DNA of 44,833 nt from a virus. The stretch's first letter is position 1, and every line of letters begins with the position of its first letter. The translations under genes and the position numbers were made by a program. The stretch covers positions 1-44,833 of IMG/VR virus record IMGVR_UViG_3300031251_000962; one strand, written 5' to 3'. The notes beneath the pieces were generated by a model. The model was not told the DNA's origin and searched no databases. It saw nothing but the letters and a program-made list of their open reading frames with translations. This document shows positions 1 through 6,675 of this stretch, in pieces.

Positions 1-900
1 GTTTTAATCGCGCGCTCCTGCGCCTGGCTCGGGCGTGGTGTCAGGACACCGGTTCGCAAAGCATTGCTCGCCGGCGCAGTCACCCGCGAAACGTATGGGC
101 GCGCTTTTGGATTCGAACGCATGATGGATACCTGCGGCGCAATCGTCGGGCCGGCCACCGCGTTCCTGTTGCTACCGCTATTCCACCACAGCTATCCGCG
201 CCTGTTTGTCGTCACCTTGATTCCCAGCATGATGGCTGCGGTGCTGATCGCTTTTCTCGTCCGCGAAAAAGAGCGCAAGCCAGTTTCACATATTTCATTC
301 GGACAACGGCTCAAACTGTTGCCGCCATTATATCGCCGGTTCCTGGTTGCGGTCGGATTATTTGGAGCAGGCGCGTTTGCCCACACCATGTTGATTCTGC
401 TCGCGACCCAGAGACTAACGCCCGTCTGGGGAGCGAATCGTGCGGCCAGCATCGCGGTCGGTTTGTATGTCTTGCACAATATTTTTTACGCTGCCTTCGC
501 TTACGTCGGTGGCTGGTTGGCAGATCGATTCCCGAAACGAACCGTGCTGGCAATCGGCTACACACTCGCCCTGCTAATGGCGCTTTCCATCATCTTCCTT
601 CCGGCAAACGTGTGGACGTTTGTCCTCATCTTTTTTCTCGGCGGCACGAACGTGGCTCTGGAAGAAACTGTAGAAGACTCGCTATGCGCCGAATTGGTCG
701 ACGAAGCGCAACACGGCATGGCCTTCGGCGTGCTGGCGACAGTGAATGGCCTTGGCGACTTTGTCTCCAGCATTGTGGTTGGGGTGCTGTGGGCGAGAAC
801 GGGAATCGCTGCGGCATTCGGCTACAGTGCCGCTCTTTTCGCCGCCGGGACCGTGCTCATCCTGACCCTGCCGACAAAAAACACGGCGGCTGTCCGGTAA
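1..900 (+). CDS. MFS permease, 5' truncated by window edge
   Basis: This is the C-terminal two thirds or more of a major facilitator superfamily transporter, an inner-membrane permease of unknown substrate. The reading frame is open from base 1, and no start is visible. The first residues contain a GRGVRTPVR stretch and a GRAFGFERMMDT segment, which resemble the cytoplasmic loop 2-3 region of MFS proteins. At least eight hydrophobic segments follow, including the GLFGAGAFAHTMLILL and FVLIFFLGGTNVALEETV regions. The gene ends 72 bp before the tRNA-Ser remnant. It is host DNA outside the prophage. The family call is secure; the substrate is not. Confidence 0.85.
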   Translation, partial: VLIARSCAWLGRGVRTPVRKALLAGAVTRETYGRAFGFERMMDTCGAIVGPATAFLLLPLFHHSYPRLFVVTLIPSMMAAVLIAFLVREKERKPVSHISFGQRLKLLPPLYRRFLVAVGLFGAGAFAHTMLILLATQRLTPVWGANRAASIAVGLYVLHNIFYAAFAYVGGWLADRFPKRTVLAIGYTLALLMALSIIFLPANVWTFVLIFFLGGTNVALEETVEDSLCAELVDEAQHGMAFGVLATVNGLGDFVSSIVVGVLWARTGIAAAFGYSAALFAAGTVLILTLPTKNTAAVR

Positions 901-972
901 AACAGTCATTTGCACCTAACGCAAATTCTGCTTTTTTGTTATCGGGTGACGTGCTAGTGTAGCCGGATTAGC

Positions 973-1020
973 GGAGAGGTGGCTGAGTGGCCTAAAGCGG
1001 CGGTTTGCTAAACCGCCATA
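973..1020 (+). tRNA. tRNA-Ser(GCU), 5' half only, cut at prophage junction
   Basis: The bases starting GGAGAGGTGGCTGAG form the acceptor 5' strand and D arm of a bacterial serine tRNA. They are followed by an anticodon arm with GCT in the loop (tttGCTaaa). The similarity stops just after the anticodon stem. The expected long variable arm, T arm and 3' acceptor strand are missing, and unrelated sequence with the integrase operon follows. I read this as a tRNA gene used as attB. Its 3' half should lie beyond the right edge of the window. Confidence 0.8.
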
Positions 1021-1042
1021 TTCCTTCAACTTTCCTAGGAAA
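1015..1042. other. Left prophage junction (attL region) with 12-bp palindrome
   Basis: tRNA sequence ends near 1020 and phage sequence begins. A perfect 12-bp palindrome, TTTCCTAGGAAA (1031-1042), lies directly inside the junction and abuts the 3' end of the integrase operon. It could be an arm-type integrase or excisionase site, or a weak hairpin at the operon end. The exact crossover cannot be placed without the other end of the prophage. Confidence 0.55.
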
Positions 1043-1043
1043 A

Positions 1044-1427
1044 TCACACGCACCCCGTTTCTTTGTGCCCGTTTTGTGACAGACGAAGCACGCTAACGAT
1101 TTCACTGGCCCGTTTAAGTGCGTCGGCAAATGTTCCAACGCGCCTCGCGTATTCCGACTGCACGGGTGTGTCTCCCGAAAAAAGCGAGTAGTTCCCGACG
1201 ATCAGTTGTTGCTCCGCTTCGCGAACTTTGTTTAGGTCACGGCAGTAGTTCGGAGGCTGTTGACCGATGGCCTGACCAGCCATGCAATAATCGTCCGGCT
1301 TCCCTTTGTAGTATTCCGATTTTACCCACGTAGGAATGTCCTGCCACTGCCCGTTGTGAAACAAGCGCGGCTTTAATTCCCATCCGCACGCAGTTGCTAT
1401 TGCAATGTTGATATCGTTTTCGGTCAT
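1044..1427 (-). CDS. Phage ABA-sandwich-like small protein
   Basis: A 127-residue protein. The start at 1427 is chosen because its ATG overlaps the integrase stop as ATGA; a longer form from 1484 would run deep into the integrase gene. The layout resembles small phage proteins of the ABA sandwich (DUF2591-like) type: an N-terminal ACGW motif, then PPNYCRDLNKVREAEQQL, then a C-terminal helix (ADALKRASEIVSVL). The function of that family is unknown. It is the last gene of the leftward integration operon, next to attL. Family assignment is by motif memory only. Confidence 0.6.
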   Translation of the reverse strand: MTENDINIAIATACGWELKPRLFHNGQWQDIPTWVKSEYYKGKPDDYCMAGQAIGQQPPNYCRDLNKVREAEQQLIVGNYSLFSGDTPVQSEYARRVGTFADALKRASEIVSVLRLSQNGHKETGCV

Positions 1428-2863
1428 GCAGATTTCCTCAATGGCGTGACGTTGGCGGCGGCTTCGCGACGGATGCCGTACCATGCGGCTGCTTGTTGCG
1501 AGGTCACCAACTCCAAATAATGTTTCTCGATCGTGGCCGGGCTGTTACCGCTCTCTTGGGCTGCCTGGTGCTTGTTGCCTTTCAATTCCGCGCAACGATA
1601 CGTGATGAAGCTGTGGCGAAGTGCGTTATCTTTCGGTTCGATGCCAACGGCGCGGCAGAGCAACGCAAATTTGCGGATGGCGATTTGCTCGCTCATCGGA
1701 ACTATACAAGCCGACTCTTCGGCAGTTCCTTTTTTGGGAACGTAATCGGCAACCCAATCGCGCAACGTTTCGTTTATCGGCACCAACCTCCGGCTGGTTG
1801 AACGTGTGGTGCGACCGCGCGTGCGTTTGCCGGTCACGTGAATGTTGCCGGTCTCCCAATTAAAATCCGTCCAACTGGTGCGGCACCGTTCAGCAGTGCG
1901 CAGGCCGCCAAAGCCGCCGGTGCTGACAAATGGCACGAGCTTGCCAAAATCTTCCCGGTCCGCATCAGTGATCGTGTGGCCGAGTTCCTTGGTCACGTCA
2001 CGACCGGCTTTATCGGTGGCAGCAACGTCCAGAATCGTCCACGTCACTTTTTTAAGCAGCGGAATCTGGCCAAGGGCGCCGCGCAAAATCTTTTCCATCT
2101 CTGCCGGTGTGTAGATGGTAACGATGGTCTCAGGCAGGATGCCGGGCGAAACTTCTGTCAGCTCGTTCCAGTCGCGCGGCAGATAACCGCGCGACTTGGC
2201 GTAAGTGAAAGCGTTTTTAACCGCGCGGATGTAATTAAGCTTGGTTTGCGACTCGACTTTGAGCGTGTCGACCCAGTCTTGAAAATCACGCGCGGCAATA
2301 TGGGTGACGTTGCATTGGAAATGCTCGGCAAACACGTCCAGACGCACGCGCAGGTCTTTAAGATGGCGATGGTCACAACGCTGCTTGGTTTTGGCCGCTA
2401 GAAATTCTCCGTTCAGTTTGCTGACCGTGATTGGGGTCACGTTGCGGTTGCGCGCGGCGTAATCGTGGCACGCGGTGATAATGAATTGCGGGTCACGCTG
2501 TGGCTGGGGCAGGGCAGTAAGAGCCGCCACGATGGTTTCAGCAATGGTGATGAGGTTGAGAGGACGCGGCAGCGCAATGGTCGCCACCTTATCTTTTGCG
2601 GCGCTGTATTCAGCCACCTGCGCATCGGTCATGGTGAGCGTGGCCGTTTGCGCGTTGGCAATCCTGCGCGCGGCGTTCTGCGCTTCGATGGTGAGTTTGC
2701 CGAGGTCAGCCGATTGTTTGCGAACGAGTTCCCCAGCCAGCCAATATTTGAGCGTCCACGATTGATAGACGCGCCCAGCCACCTTGGCAGGTGTCGGGTA
2801 AATTTTCACCGTCACCGAGCCTTCGGTGATTTCGATGGGCTTGGATTTTTTTCGGCGGTTCAT
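1424..2863 (-). CDS. int: Tyrosine-type site-specific integrase
   Basis: A 479-residue tyrosine recombinase that would integrate and excise the prophage at the tRNA-Ser site. A SAM-like core-binding region covers about residues 105-230 and the catalytic domain about 250-470. Visible catalytic residues are Arg322 (GGLRTAE), a candidate Lys346, Arg416-His417 (NALRHS, with Asn in place of the usual first His), Asn440 in place of the usual His of the GH box, and nucleophile Tyr449 (KHYLEL). These substitutions are familiar to me from Verrucomicrobiota integrases. The start lies 2 bp after the stop of a 55-residue gene, and no clear Shine-Dalgarno sequence is present, so translation is probably coupled. 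A copy of the 17-bp palindrome lies 30 bp upstream. Confidence 0.92.
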   Translation of the reverse strand: MNRRKKSKPIEITEGSVTVKIYPTPAKVAGRVYQSWTLKYWLAGELVRKQSADLGKLTIEAQNAARRIANAQTATLTMTDAQVAEYSAAKDKVATIALPRPLNLITIAETIVAALTALPQPQRDPQFIITACHDYAARNRNVTPITVSKLNGEFLAAKTKQRCDHRHLKDLRVRLDVFAEHFQCNVTHIAARDFQDWVDTLKVESQTKLNYIRAVKNAFTYAKSRGYLPRDWNELTEVSPGILPETIVTIYTPAEMEKILRGALGQIPLLKKVTWTILDVAATDKAGRDVTKELGHTITDADREDFGKLVPFVSTGGFGGLRTAERCRTSWTDFNWETGNIHVTGKRTRGRTTRSTSRRLVPINETLRDWVADYVPKKGTAEESACIVPMSEQIAIRKFALLCRAVGIEPKDNALRHSFITYRCAELKGNKHQAAQESGNSPATIEKHYLELVTSQQAAAWYGIRREAAANVTPLRKSA

Positions 2864-2865
2864 TT

Positions 2866-3033
2866 TTAACAGGAGGGCGCGGAGGAAACGGAGGTTCCTG
2901 AATCGGGAACTGAGTGACGTTTGGCGATTTTGCGAAGGGCGCGGTTAATGGCGTGGTAGAACGTGGCCCAGTCTTCAACGGTCCACTCTACTTTTGCGGC
3001 GGCTTTCCAATGATCAAGCTTCGGCTGTTTCAT
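2866..3033 (-). CDS. Small 55-residue protein between RHH regulator and integrase
   Basis: A 55-codon reading frame starting MKQPKLDHWKAAAKVEW. Its ATG overlaps the RHH regulator stop as ATGA (3030-3033), and its TAA ends 2 bp before the integrase start, so the three genes form one translational unit. The protein is basic and mostly helical (TFYHAINRALRKIAKRHS), with a Ser/Pro tail. The position and size would suit an excisionase-type or integrase-control factor, but I see no family signature. The tail residues VPDSGT are encoded by a copy of the 17-bp palindrome. Confidence 0.65.
   Translation of the reverse strand: MKQPKLDHWKAAAKVEWTVEDWATFYHAINRALRKIAKRHSVPDSGTSVSSAPSC
2894..2910. repeat. 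17-bp palindrome copy 1 (one mismatch)
   Basis: GTTCCTGAATCGGGAAC. It lies 30 bp upstream of the integrase start and inside the 55-residue gene, where it encodes VPDSGT on the minus strand. One half-site carries T in place of C. Confidence 0.8.
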
Positions 3034-3248
3034 TTTTTCTTTTTAATCGGCACCTCGTTTAGATCGATGGCGCGTGGAGTGTTTGGTGGATAAGCGCCTC
3101 GACCGGCTTCTTTTTCCCTGCGGTCAAGGTCCTCGCGAATCAGAACTTCAAGCAATTCGCTAAAGCTGTCGCAGAAACGTTTTTCCATCAGATCGCGCGC
3201 GGCATCAAGCAGGTTTGGGTTGATGCTGATTTGAACTCGTTTTTTCAA
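3030..3248 (-). CDS. Ribbon-helix-helix transcriptional regulator (leftward)
   Basis: A 72-residue protein with an Arc/MetJ-type ribbon-helix-helix fold. The strand KKRVQISINPNLL is followed by helix A (LLDAARDLMEKRF) and helix B (SFSELLEVLIREDLDRRE), with a Lys-rich tail. RHH proteins bind DNA as dimers, usually on direct repeats. It is the first gene of the integration operon and diverges from a second RHH gene at 3354. Its promoter contains two GTGTA repeats at 11-bp spacing. I infer an autoregulator or lysogeny-switch role. Confidence 0.75.
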   Translation of the reverse strand: MKKRVQISINPNLLDAARDLMEKRFCDSFSELLEVLIREDLDRREKEAGRGAYPPNTPRAIDLNEVPIKKKK

Positions 3249-3257
3249 GGTGATGAG

Positions 3258-3287
3258 GTTCTACACAATTCTTACACAGGTTGTCAA
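3258..3287 (-). promoter_or_regulatory. Leftward promoter with paired GTGTA operators
   Basis: Reading leftward, TTGACA (3287-3282) is followed after an 18-bp spacer by TAGAAC (3263-3258) as a possible -10 element. Between them, GTGTAA (3277-3272) and GTGTA (3266-3262) repeat at 11-bp spacing. The expected transcription start is within a few bases of the ATG at 3248, so the message would be nearly leaderless. The layout matches the rightward promoter at 3318-3347 step for step. Confidence 0.6.
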
Positions 3288-3317
3288 CGGCCGATTTTCT
3301 TTTTCGTAAAATAATTG

Positions 3318-3347
3318 TTGACGTTTGGTGTAATAGTTGTGTATGTT
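3318..3347 (+). promoter_or_regulatory. Rightward promoter with paired GTGTA operators
   Basis: TTGACG (3318-3323) is followed after an 18-bp spacer by TATGTT (3342-3347). GTGTAA (3328-3333) and GTGTA (3339-3343) sit at the same offsets as in the leftward promoter: TTGAC-N5-GTGTAA-N5-GTGTA. The predicted start coincides with the ATG at 3354, giving a leaderless message for the second RHH gene. This is the only strong promoter-like sequence I see for the early operon. Confidence 0.6.
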
Positions 3348-3353
3348 TGCAGC

Positions 3354-3569
3354 ATGAACAGAATTTCAGAGGGTAAAAAGGTGCGCGTGAATGTGAACCT
3401 GAGCGAGGAAGCAATTGCGATTGGCAAGCGATTGGCGCAGTCGGAATCGCGGTCATTTTCCAATTACTTGGAAACGGTGTTGCGTGCGGCTGGTAGCCCG
3501 TCTGCACCAAACCTCACGCAACCGCGCAGTGAGCGGCAACGTTCGCACAAACAAGGTGCGGGGAAATGA
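3354..3569 (+). CDS. Ribbon-helix-helix transcriptional regulator (rightward)
   Basis: A 71-residue protein from ATG 3354; a TTG start at 3315 would overlap the promoter and adds no domain. It has the RHH pattern: strand KKVRVNVNLSEE, helix A (EEAIAIGKRLAQSES) and helix B (SFSNYLETVLRAAG), with a basic tail. It is divergent from and distantly similar to the leftward RHH protein. The pair takes the place that repressor and Cro-like genes have in other temperate phages. It heads the long early operon, and its stop overlaps the next start as ATGA. Confidence 0.75.
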   Translation: MNRISEGKKVRVNVNLSEEAIAIGKRLAQSESRSFSNYLETVLRAAGSPSAPNLTQPRSERQRSHKQGAGK

Positions 3570-3892
3570 GCACCGGCCACCTTGGAAAGTCCTGCACGGC
3601 CCCGTTAACGAGCACCGATGTTTACGCGTTGGTCACATCAGTCAATCTTTCAAACCTCATCAGTTACGCATCGGCGCGGCGCGAACTGTTCGAGGCTTAT
3701 TTCTCGATCGTTTCCGAGATGCAGCCGCATACCCGGCATTTGGCGTTCCACGCCATCGCGTGTGAACTCGATTGGTCACACCGTGAAATGATTTGGGCCG
3801 CGGCTGGTTTTGAGAATCGACCGACGAGCGTTTGTGAGTTTGAACCGGCATCGCGGCGTTATGCCCGCGAAGAATCGGCGATTTCGGGCTGA
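3566..3892 (+). CDS. Unknown early protein, 108 residues
   Basis: A 108-residue protein coupled by ATGA to the RHH gene. I do not recognise the family. It is predicted largely helical (SARRELFEAYFSIVSEM; HLAFHAIACELDWSHREMIWAAAGF) with three cysteines and no clear metal-binding spacing. It lacks membrane segments and a signal peptide. As the second gene of the early operon it might be a regulator or host-takeover factor, but the sequence itself does not show that. Confidence 0.55.
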   Translation: MSTGHLGKSCTAPLTSTDVYALVTSVNLSNLISYASARRELFEAYFSIVSEMQPHTRHLAFHAIACELDWSHREMIWAAAGFENRPTSVCEFEPASRRYAREESAISG

Positions 3893-3915
3893 TGCGTGAT
3901 CCTCAGCCCAATAAC

Positions 3916-3954
3916 CCTCGCCCGCATCTGATTGGTTGCGGGTGCGCGGCGAGG
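3916..3954 (+). promoter_or_regulatory. Hairpin overlapping the ribosome-binding region of the VVA0879-like gene
   Basis: CCTCG-CCCGCA (3916-3926) pairs with TGCGGG (3937-3942) and CGAGG (3950-3954), with a 7-nt bulge on the right side. The right arm contains the GAGG that is the best Shine-Dalgarno candidate for the ATG at 3970, although the spacing is long. No T-run follows, so it does not look like a terminator. It could limit translation of the downstream gene. Confidence 0.4.
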
Positions 3955-3969
3955 AAAATTTAAAACGTT

Positions 3970-4347
3970 ATGAACACGATGACCCAAGAGGAGTTTTTGA
4001 ACGAGTGCCAGCGCAGATTCGGGCCGAAAGCTAAAGACTGGAAATTTGTATGCCCAGCTTGTGGCACGGTCCAGAGCGTTGGACAACTCAAGGACGCGGT
4101 GATTGCCAGTGGCGGCACCAAAGACGATGTGCACGGCTATATCGCGTTTAGCTGCATTGGCAGGTTCACACGGCAAGGCGATAAAGGAATTGCCTCAAAA
4201 CATCGCGGCGAGAAGTGGGACAAGGGCTGCAATTGGACGTTGGGCGGGCTTCTTACGATCCACAATCTGGAAGTGATCATGCCCGATGGAAAAAAGCGCC
4301 CGACTTTCGAAATAGCGGAGCCGGATGCGGAAATGCAACCGGCGTAA
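3970..4347 (+). CDS. VVA0879-family phage protein
   Basis: A 125-residue protein resembling the VVA0879 family of small phage proteins. It begins with QEEFLNECQRRFGPKAKDW, followed by a CPACG half zinc-finger-like motif, an AFSCIGR motif and a second region GEKWDKGCNW. The conserved cysteines suggest metal binding. Members are common in early regions of temperate phages, and their role is unknown. It is preceded by the hairpin at 3916-3954. An uncharacterised family, but the match to its pattern is good. Confidence 0.7.
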   Translation: MNTMTQEEFLNECQRRFGPKAKDWKFVCPACGTVQSVGQLKDAVIASGGTKDDVHGYIAFSCIGRFTRQGDKGIASKHRGEKWDKGCNWTLGGLLTIHNLEVIMPDGKKRPTFEIAEPDAEMQPA

Positions 4348-4374
4348 CACACCAACAACGATAGAAACACCCCT

Positions 4375-4527
4375 ATGGCAACATATCAGCGATGCCCGAA
4401 AGAAGTTGAAGAGTTAAAAAACGCCCTGCTTTGCCAATTTCCAGAACACAAACCGTTACTCGACGCGCGCGTGACATTTCTGGCCGGGCCTTTTCGACAA
4501 CAAATAACCGACTCCATAAAAATATGA
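4375..4527 (+). CDS. Small protein, possibly a truncated phage metallopeptidase N-terminus
   Basis: A 50-residue frame starting MATYQRCPKEVEELKNALL. It ends in a TGA that overlaps the next ATG (ATGA at 4524-4527), which supports its being translated. The first 35 residues (CPKEVEELKNALLCQFPEHKPLLDARVTF) resemble the start of the putative phage metallopeptidase family (PF18894-like). The metal-binding part is absent and the tail diverges after VTF. It may be a decayed or minimal relative. The family call is tentative; the reading frame is moderately supported by its coupling. Confidence 0.5.
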   Translation: MATYQRCPKEVEELKNALLCQFPEHKPLLDARVTFLAGPFRQQITDSIKI

Positions 4528-4853
4528 AAAAGACCAAACCGACTATTTACCGCCAGGGCGACGTTTTGATTGAACGGGTGCCCTCAATTCCAACGAATGT
4601 GACCAAAGCGCCGCCTGAAAATGGCCGGATTATTTTGGCTCACGGTGAGGCGACCGGCCACCATCATTCTATCGATATGCGCGATGCGGATTGGTGGAAG
4701 GGCACTGGCGTGCCAGCCCAGTTTATCGAGGTCAAGAAGGCAACGGAAGTGGTGCATCAGGAGCATGGCCCGATTGCGTTGCCGCCTGGTAAATATCGTG
4801 TGCGTCGCCAGCGCGAGTATTCACCGGAGGCGATTCGTAACGTGGCGGATTAA
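4524..4853 (+). CDS. YRQGDVLI-type conserved protein, partner of DUF6745-like gene
   Basis: A 109-residue protein starting at the ATG that overlaps the preceding stop. It carries the conserved pattern YRQGDVLIERV, then ILAHGEATGHHHSI with a HHH cluster, then EHGPIALPPGKYRVRRQREYSPE. I recall this small family as a frequent neighbour of DUF6745 proteins in bacteria and phages, and such a protein follows here. The fold is probably a small beta-barrel, and the His cluster may bind metal. The function is not known. The spacing to the next gene is 14 bp. Confidence 0.7.
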   Translation: MKKTKPTIYRQGDVLIERVPSIPTNVTKAPPENGRIILAHGEATGHHHSIDMRDADWWKGTGVPAQFIEVKKATEVVHQEHGPIALPPGKYRVRRQREYSPEAIRNVAD

Positions 4854-4867
4854 CGAAAGGCGTTTCT

Positions 4868-6340
4868 ATGGTCGACCCGCAATTTGAACAGGCCTGCGAG
4901 TATCCGGGCAAACTGGATGCTGTGGCAGTGGTTAATTCGCTCGGAAAGTATCTTAATAGCCTTGGCGTTAATCGAAAAATCAAGTGCCTCGAATGGGGCT
5001 GGAATGTTTGTGATGAGCCGGTGCTGATGAAGCAAGTTAACGAGATTCTGGATGATATCGCCAAGCGTGCCGGCATTACACCGCGCGCCGCCAGAGACGC
5101 CAGAGACGCCAGAGCCGCCAGAGACGCCAGAGACGCCAGAGACGCCAGAGCCGCCAGAGACGCCAGAGACGACACAACCGCCAGAGCCGCCATAGCCGCC
5201 ATAGACGCCAGAGCCGCCATAGCCGCCATAGCCGCCAGAGACGCCAGAGCCGCCAGAGACGCCAGAGACGCCAGAGACGCCAGAGACGCCATAGACGCCA
5301 TAGCCGCCATAGACCCCAGAGCCGCCAGAGACGCCATAGCCGCCAGAGACGCCATAGCCGCCAGAGCCGCCAGAGACGCCAGAGACGCCATAGCCGCCAG
5401 AGCCGCCAGAGACGCCATAGCCGCCATAGACCCCAGAGCCGCCAGAGACGCCATAGCCGCCAGAGACGCCATAGCCGCCAGAGACGCCATAGCCGCCAGA
5501 GACGCCATAGACGCCATAGACCCCAGAGCCGCCAGAGACGCCAGAGCCGCCAGAGACGCCATAGCCGCCAGAGCCGCCAGAGACCCCATAGCCGCCAGAG
5601 CCGCCAGAGACCCCAGAGCCGCCAGAGCCGCCAGAGACGCCATAGCCGCAATCAATGGTGCCGATGATACTATGGCTTTGCAACGTTTCGCTTCGTGGTG
5701 CATGCACGACTGGTGGTGGAATTGGGATATGTCGTATCTGTCGGCGGTTTATTTCGGCGCCAAGGAACTGAATCTGCCACAAGTGCTCGCTTGGTCTGAG
5801 CCGGTGTTTGAGGCGTTCAAAGCTGGCTGTTGGCAACTTTATTGGACTGATGAGGTCTTGTATTGGTTTGCCAAACCGACTGTGCATGTGGAGCAGATGC
5901 CAGGCGGTGGCCGCCGGATGCACAACGATAAGTATGCCGCGTTGGAATCTGACATTGAGAATCTTTATTTCTGGCACGGTGTGATGGTGCCTGCGTTTGT
6001 TGTGGTTCGACCTGATTGGATCACGGTCAAACACATCGAAACTGAGGAAAACGCCGAGGTGCGCCGGATTATGATCGAGCGGTATGGGATGGCGCGTTAC
6101 CTGGTTGATTCAGGGGCGAAGGAAATTCACCATGACGATTTTGGCACTCTCTATAGCAAGGAGATTCCCGGCGATGAACCGCTGGTGATGGTTAAGGTGG
6201 TTAACTCAACCGCTGAACCTGACGGGAGTTTCAAGGATTATTTCTTACGCGTGCCGCCGACGGTCACCCGCGCACGGGAAGCTGTGGCGTGGACGTTCGA
6301 TGTTCCCGAGGAACAATACGAACCTGTTTTGCAAACCTAG
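4868..6340 (+). CDS. DUF6745-like protein with long A-R/I-D/A tripeptide repeat insert
   Basis: A 490-residue protein of unknown function. An N-terminal helical part (residues 1-71) is followed by a low-complexity run of about 64 tripeptides, mostly ARD, AIA, ARA, AID and PRA (residues 72-263). A conserved C-terminal domain then covers about 265-490. The C-terminal end matches the DUF6745 pattern: LYSKEIPGDEPLVMVKVVNST, then PDGSFKDYFLRVPPTV, then TAREAVAWTF-like TRAREAVAWTFDV. It contains many Trp and His residues (CMHDWWWNWD). The repeat is encoded by a 9-bp minisatellite, so unit gain or loss keeps the frame. It is paired with the YRQGDVLI gene upstream. Confidence 0.75.
   Translation: MVDPQFEQACEYPGKLDAVAVVNSLGKYLNSLGVNRKIKCLEWGWNVCDEPVLMKQVNEILDDIAKRAGITPRAARDARDARAARDARDARDARAARDARDDTTARAAIAAIDARAAIAAIAARDARAARDARDARDARDAIDAIAAIDPRAARDAIAARDAIAARAARDARDAIAARAARDAIAAIDPRAARDAIAARDAIAARDAIAARDAIDAIDPRAARDARAARDAIAARAARDPIAARAARDPRAARAARDAIAAINGADDTMALQRFASWCMHDWWWNWDMSYLSAVYFGAKELNLPQVLAWSEPVFEAFKAGCWQLYWTDEVLYWFAKPTVHVEQMPGGGRRMHNDKYAALESDIENLYFWHGVMVPAFVVVRPDWITVKHIETEENAEVRRIMIERYGMARYLVDSGAKEIHHDDFGTLYSKEIPGDEPLVMVKVVNSTAEPDGSFKDYFLRVPPTVTRAREAVAWTFDVPEEQYEPVLQT
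5081..5650 (+). repeat. 9-bp minisatellite, about 64 units, inside DUF6745-like gene
   Basis: Tandem 9-bp units of the form GCC-AGA-GAC, with variants GCC-ATA-GAC, GCC-ATA-GCC, GCC-AGA-GCC and CCC at the third or first codon. Almost every unit changes only at a few positions, and larger blocks of units recur (for example the ATA-GAC-CCC-AGA blocks near 5306, 5420 and 5516). All Arg codons in the array are AGA and all Ile codons ATA, unlike the flanking coding sequence. The opposite strand is open in all three frames, which is a by-product of the repeat. Confidence 0.95.
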
Positions 6341-6354
6341 TTGCCCAGACGCCC

Positions 6355-6675
6355 ATGCTGCTTGTGGCCAAAGTCAAATCGAGTGGTAGCACAATCCCGG
6401 AAGGGACGGTGTTGCAAATCGAAGTTGACCGGTTGCCACAGGCAGCAGGCGGCGGGCGTCTCGACGTTGACGATATGACCGTGCGTTATCCGGTCTGTCG
6501 CCGAACAGTCATGCGTTGGGTGGAGAGCAAGGCTGTTCCCTACGTTAAAATCGGCGGGAACTATTATTTCATCGAAGCCGATTTGGACGCACTGGAAGCA
6601 TCCGTAAAATCTCACGCGCGCGGCGCGGTGCCAGGTGCCATCAGACAGCGCGCTATGGAAAGGATGGTCGCATGA
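6355..6675 (+). CDS. Helix-turn-helix protein, excisionase/MerR-like
   Basis: A 106-residue protein from ATG 6355; a start at 6289 would overlap the preceding gene by 52 bp. The C-terminal half carries an excisionase-type winged HTH: PVCRRTVMRWVESKAVPYVKIGGNYYFIEADLDALEAS. This is the pattern of helix-turn-helix_17 proteins, in which a recognition helix is followed by a small wing and a Y/F-I-x-x-x-D-L-D-x end. The N-terminal half is beta-rich. It may be a transcription factor or the recombination directionality factor. It is coupled to the next gene by ATGA. Confidence 0.65.
   Translation: MLLVAKVKSSGSTIPEGTVLQIEVDRLPQAAGGGRLDVDDMTVRYPVCRRTVMRWVESKAVPYVKIGGNYYFIEADLDALEASVKSHARGAVPGAIRQRAMERMVA

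Noticed and set aside
2706-2978. 90-residue minus-strand Pro-rich frame
   Set aside because: It overlaps the integrase start and the 55-residue gene in another frame. The 55-residue frame has ATGA coupling and explains the gap better.
3916-3960. Rho-independent terminator after the third early gene
   Set aside because: No T-run follows the stem, and the downstream genes look co-transcribed.
5081-5650. CRISPR array
   Set aside because: The units are 9 bp, contiguous and in frame, with no spacers.
4732-6034. Long minus-strand frames with ALAAMAS, SGGYGV and LWRLWR repeats
   Set aside because: They are by-products of the 9-bp repeat, which leaves all three minus frames open. The plus-strand frame has a conserved domain on its 3' side and fits the operon.
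6302-6314. GTTCCCGAGGAAC as a seventh palindrome copy
   Set aside because: It is shorter and lacks the central ATC/GAT. It encodes conserved residues near the end of the DUF6745-like domain, so it is probably chance.
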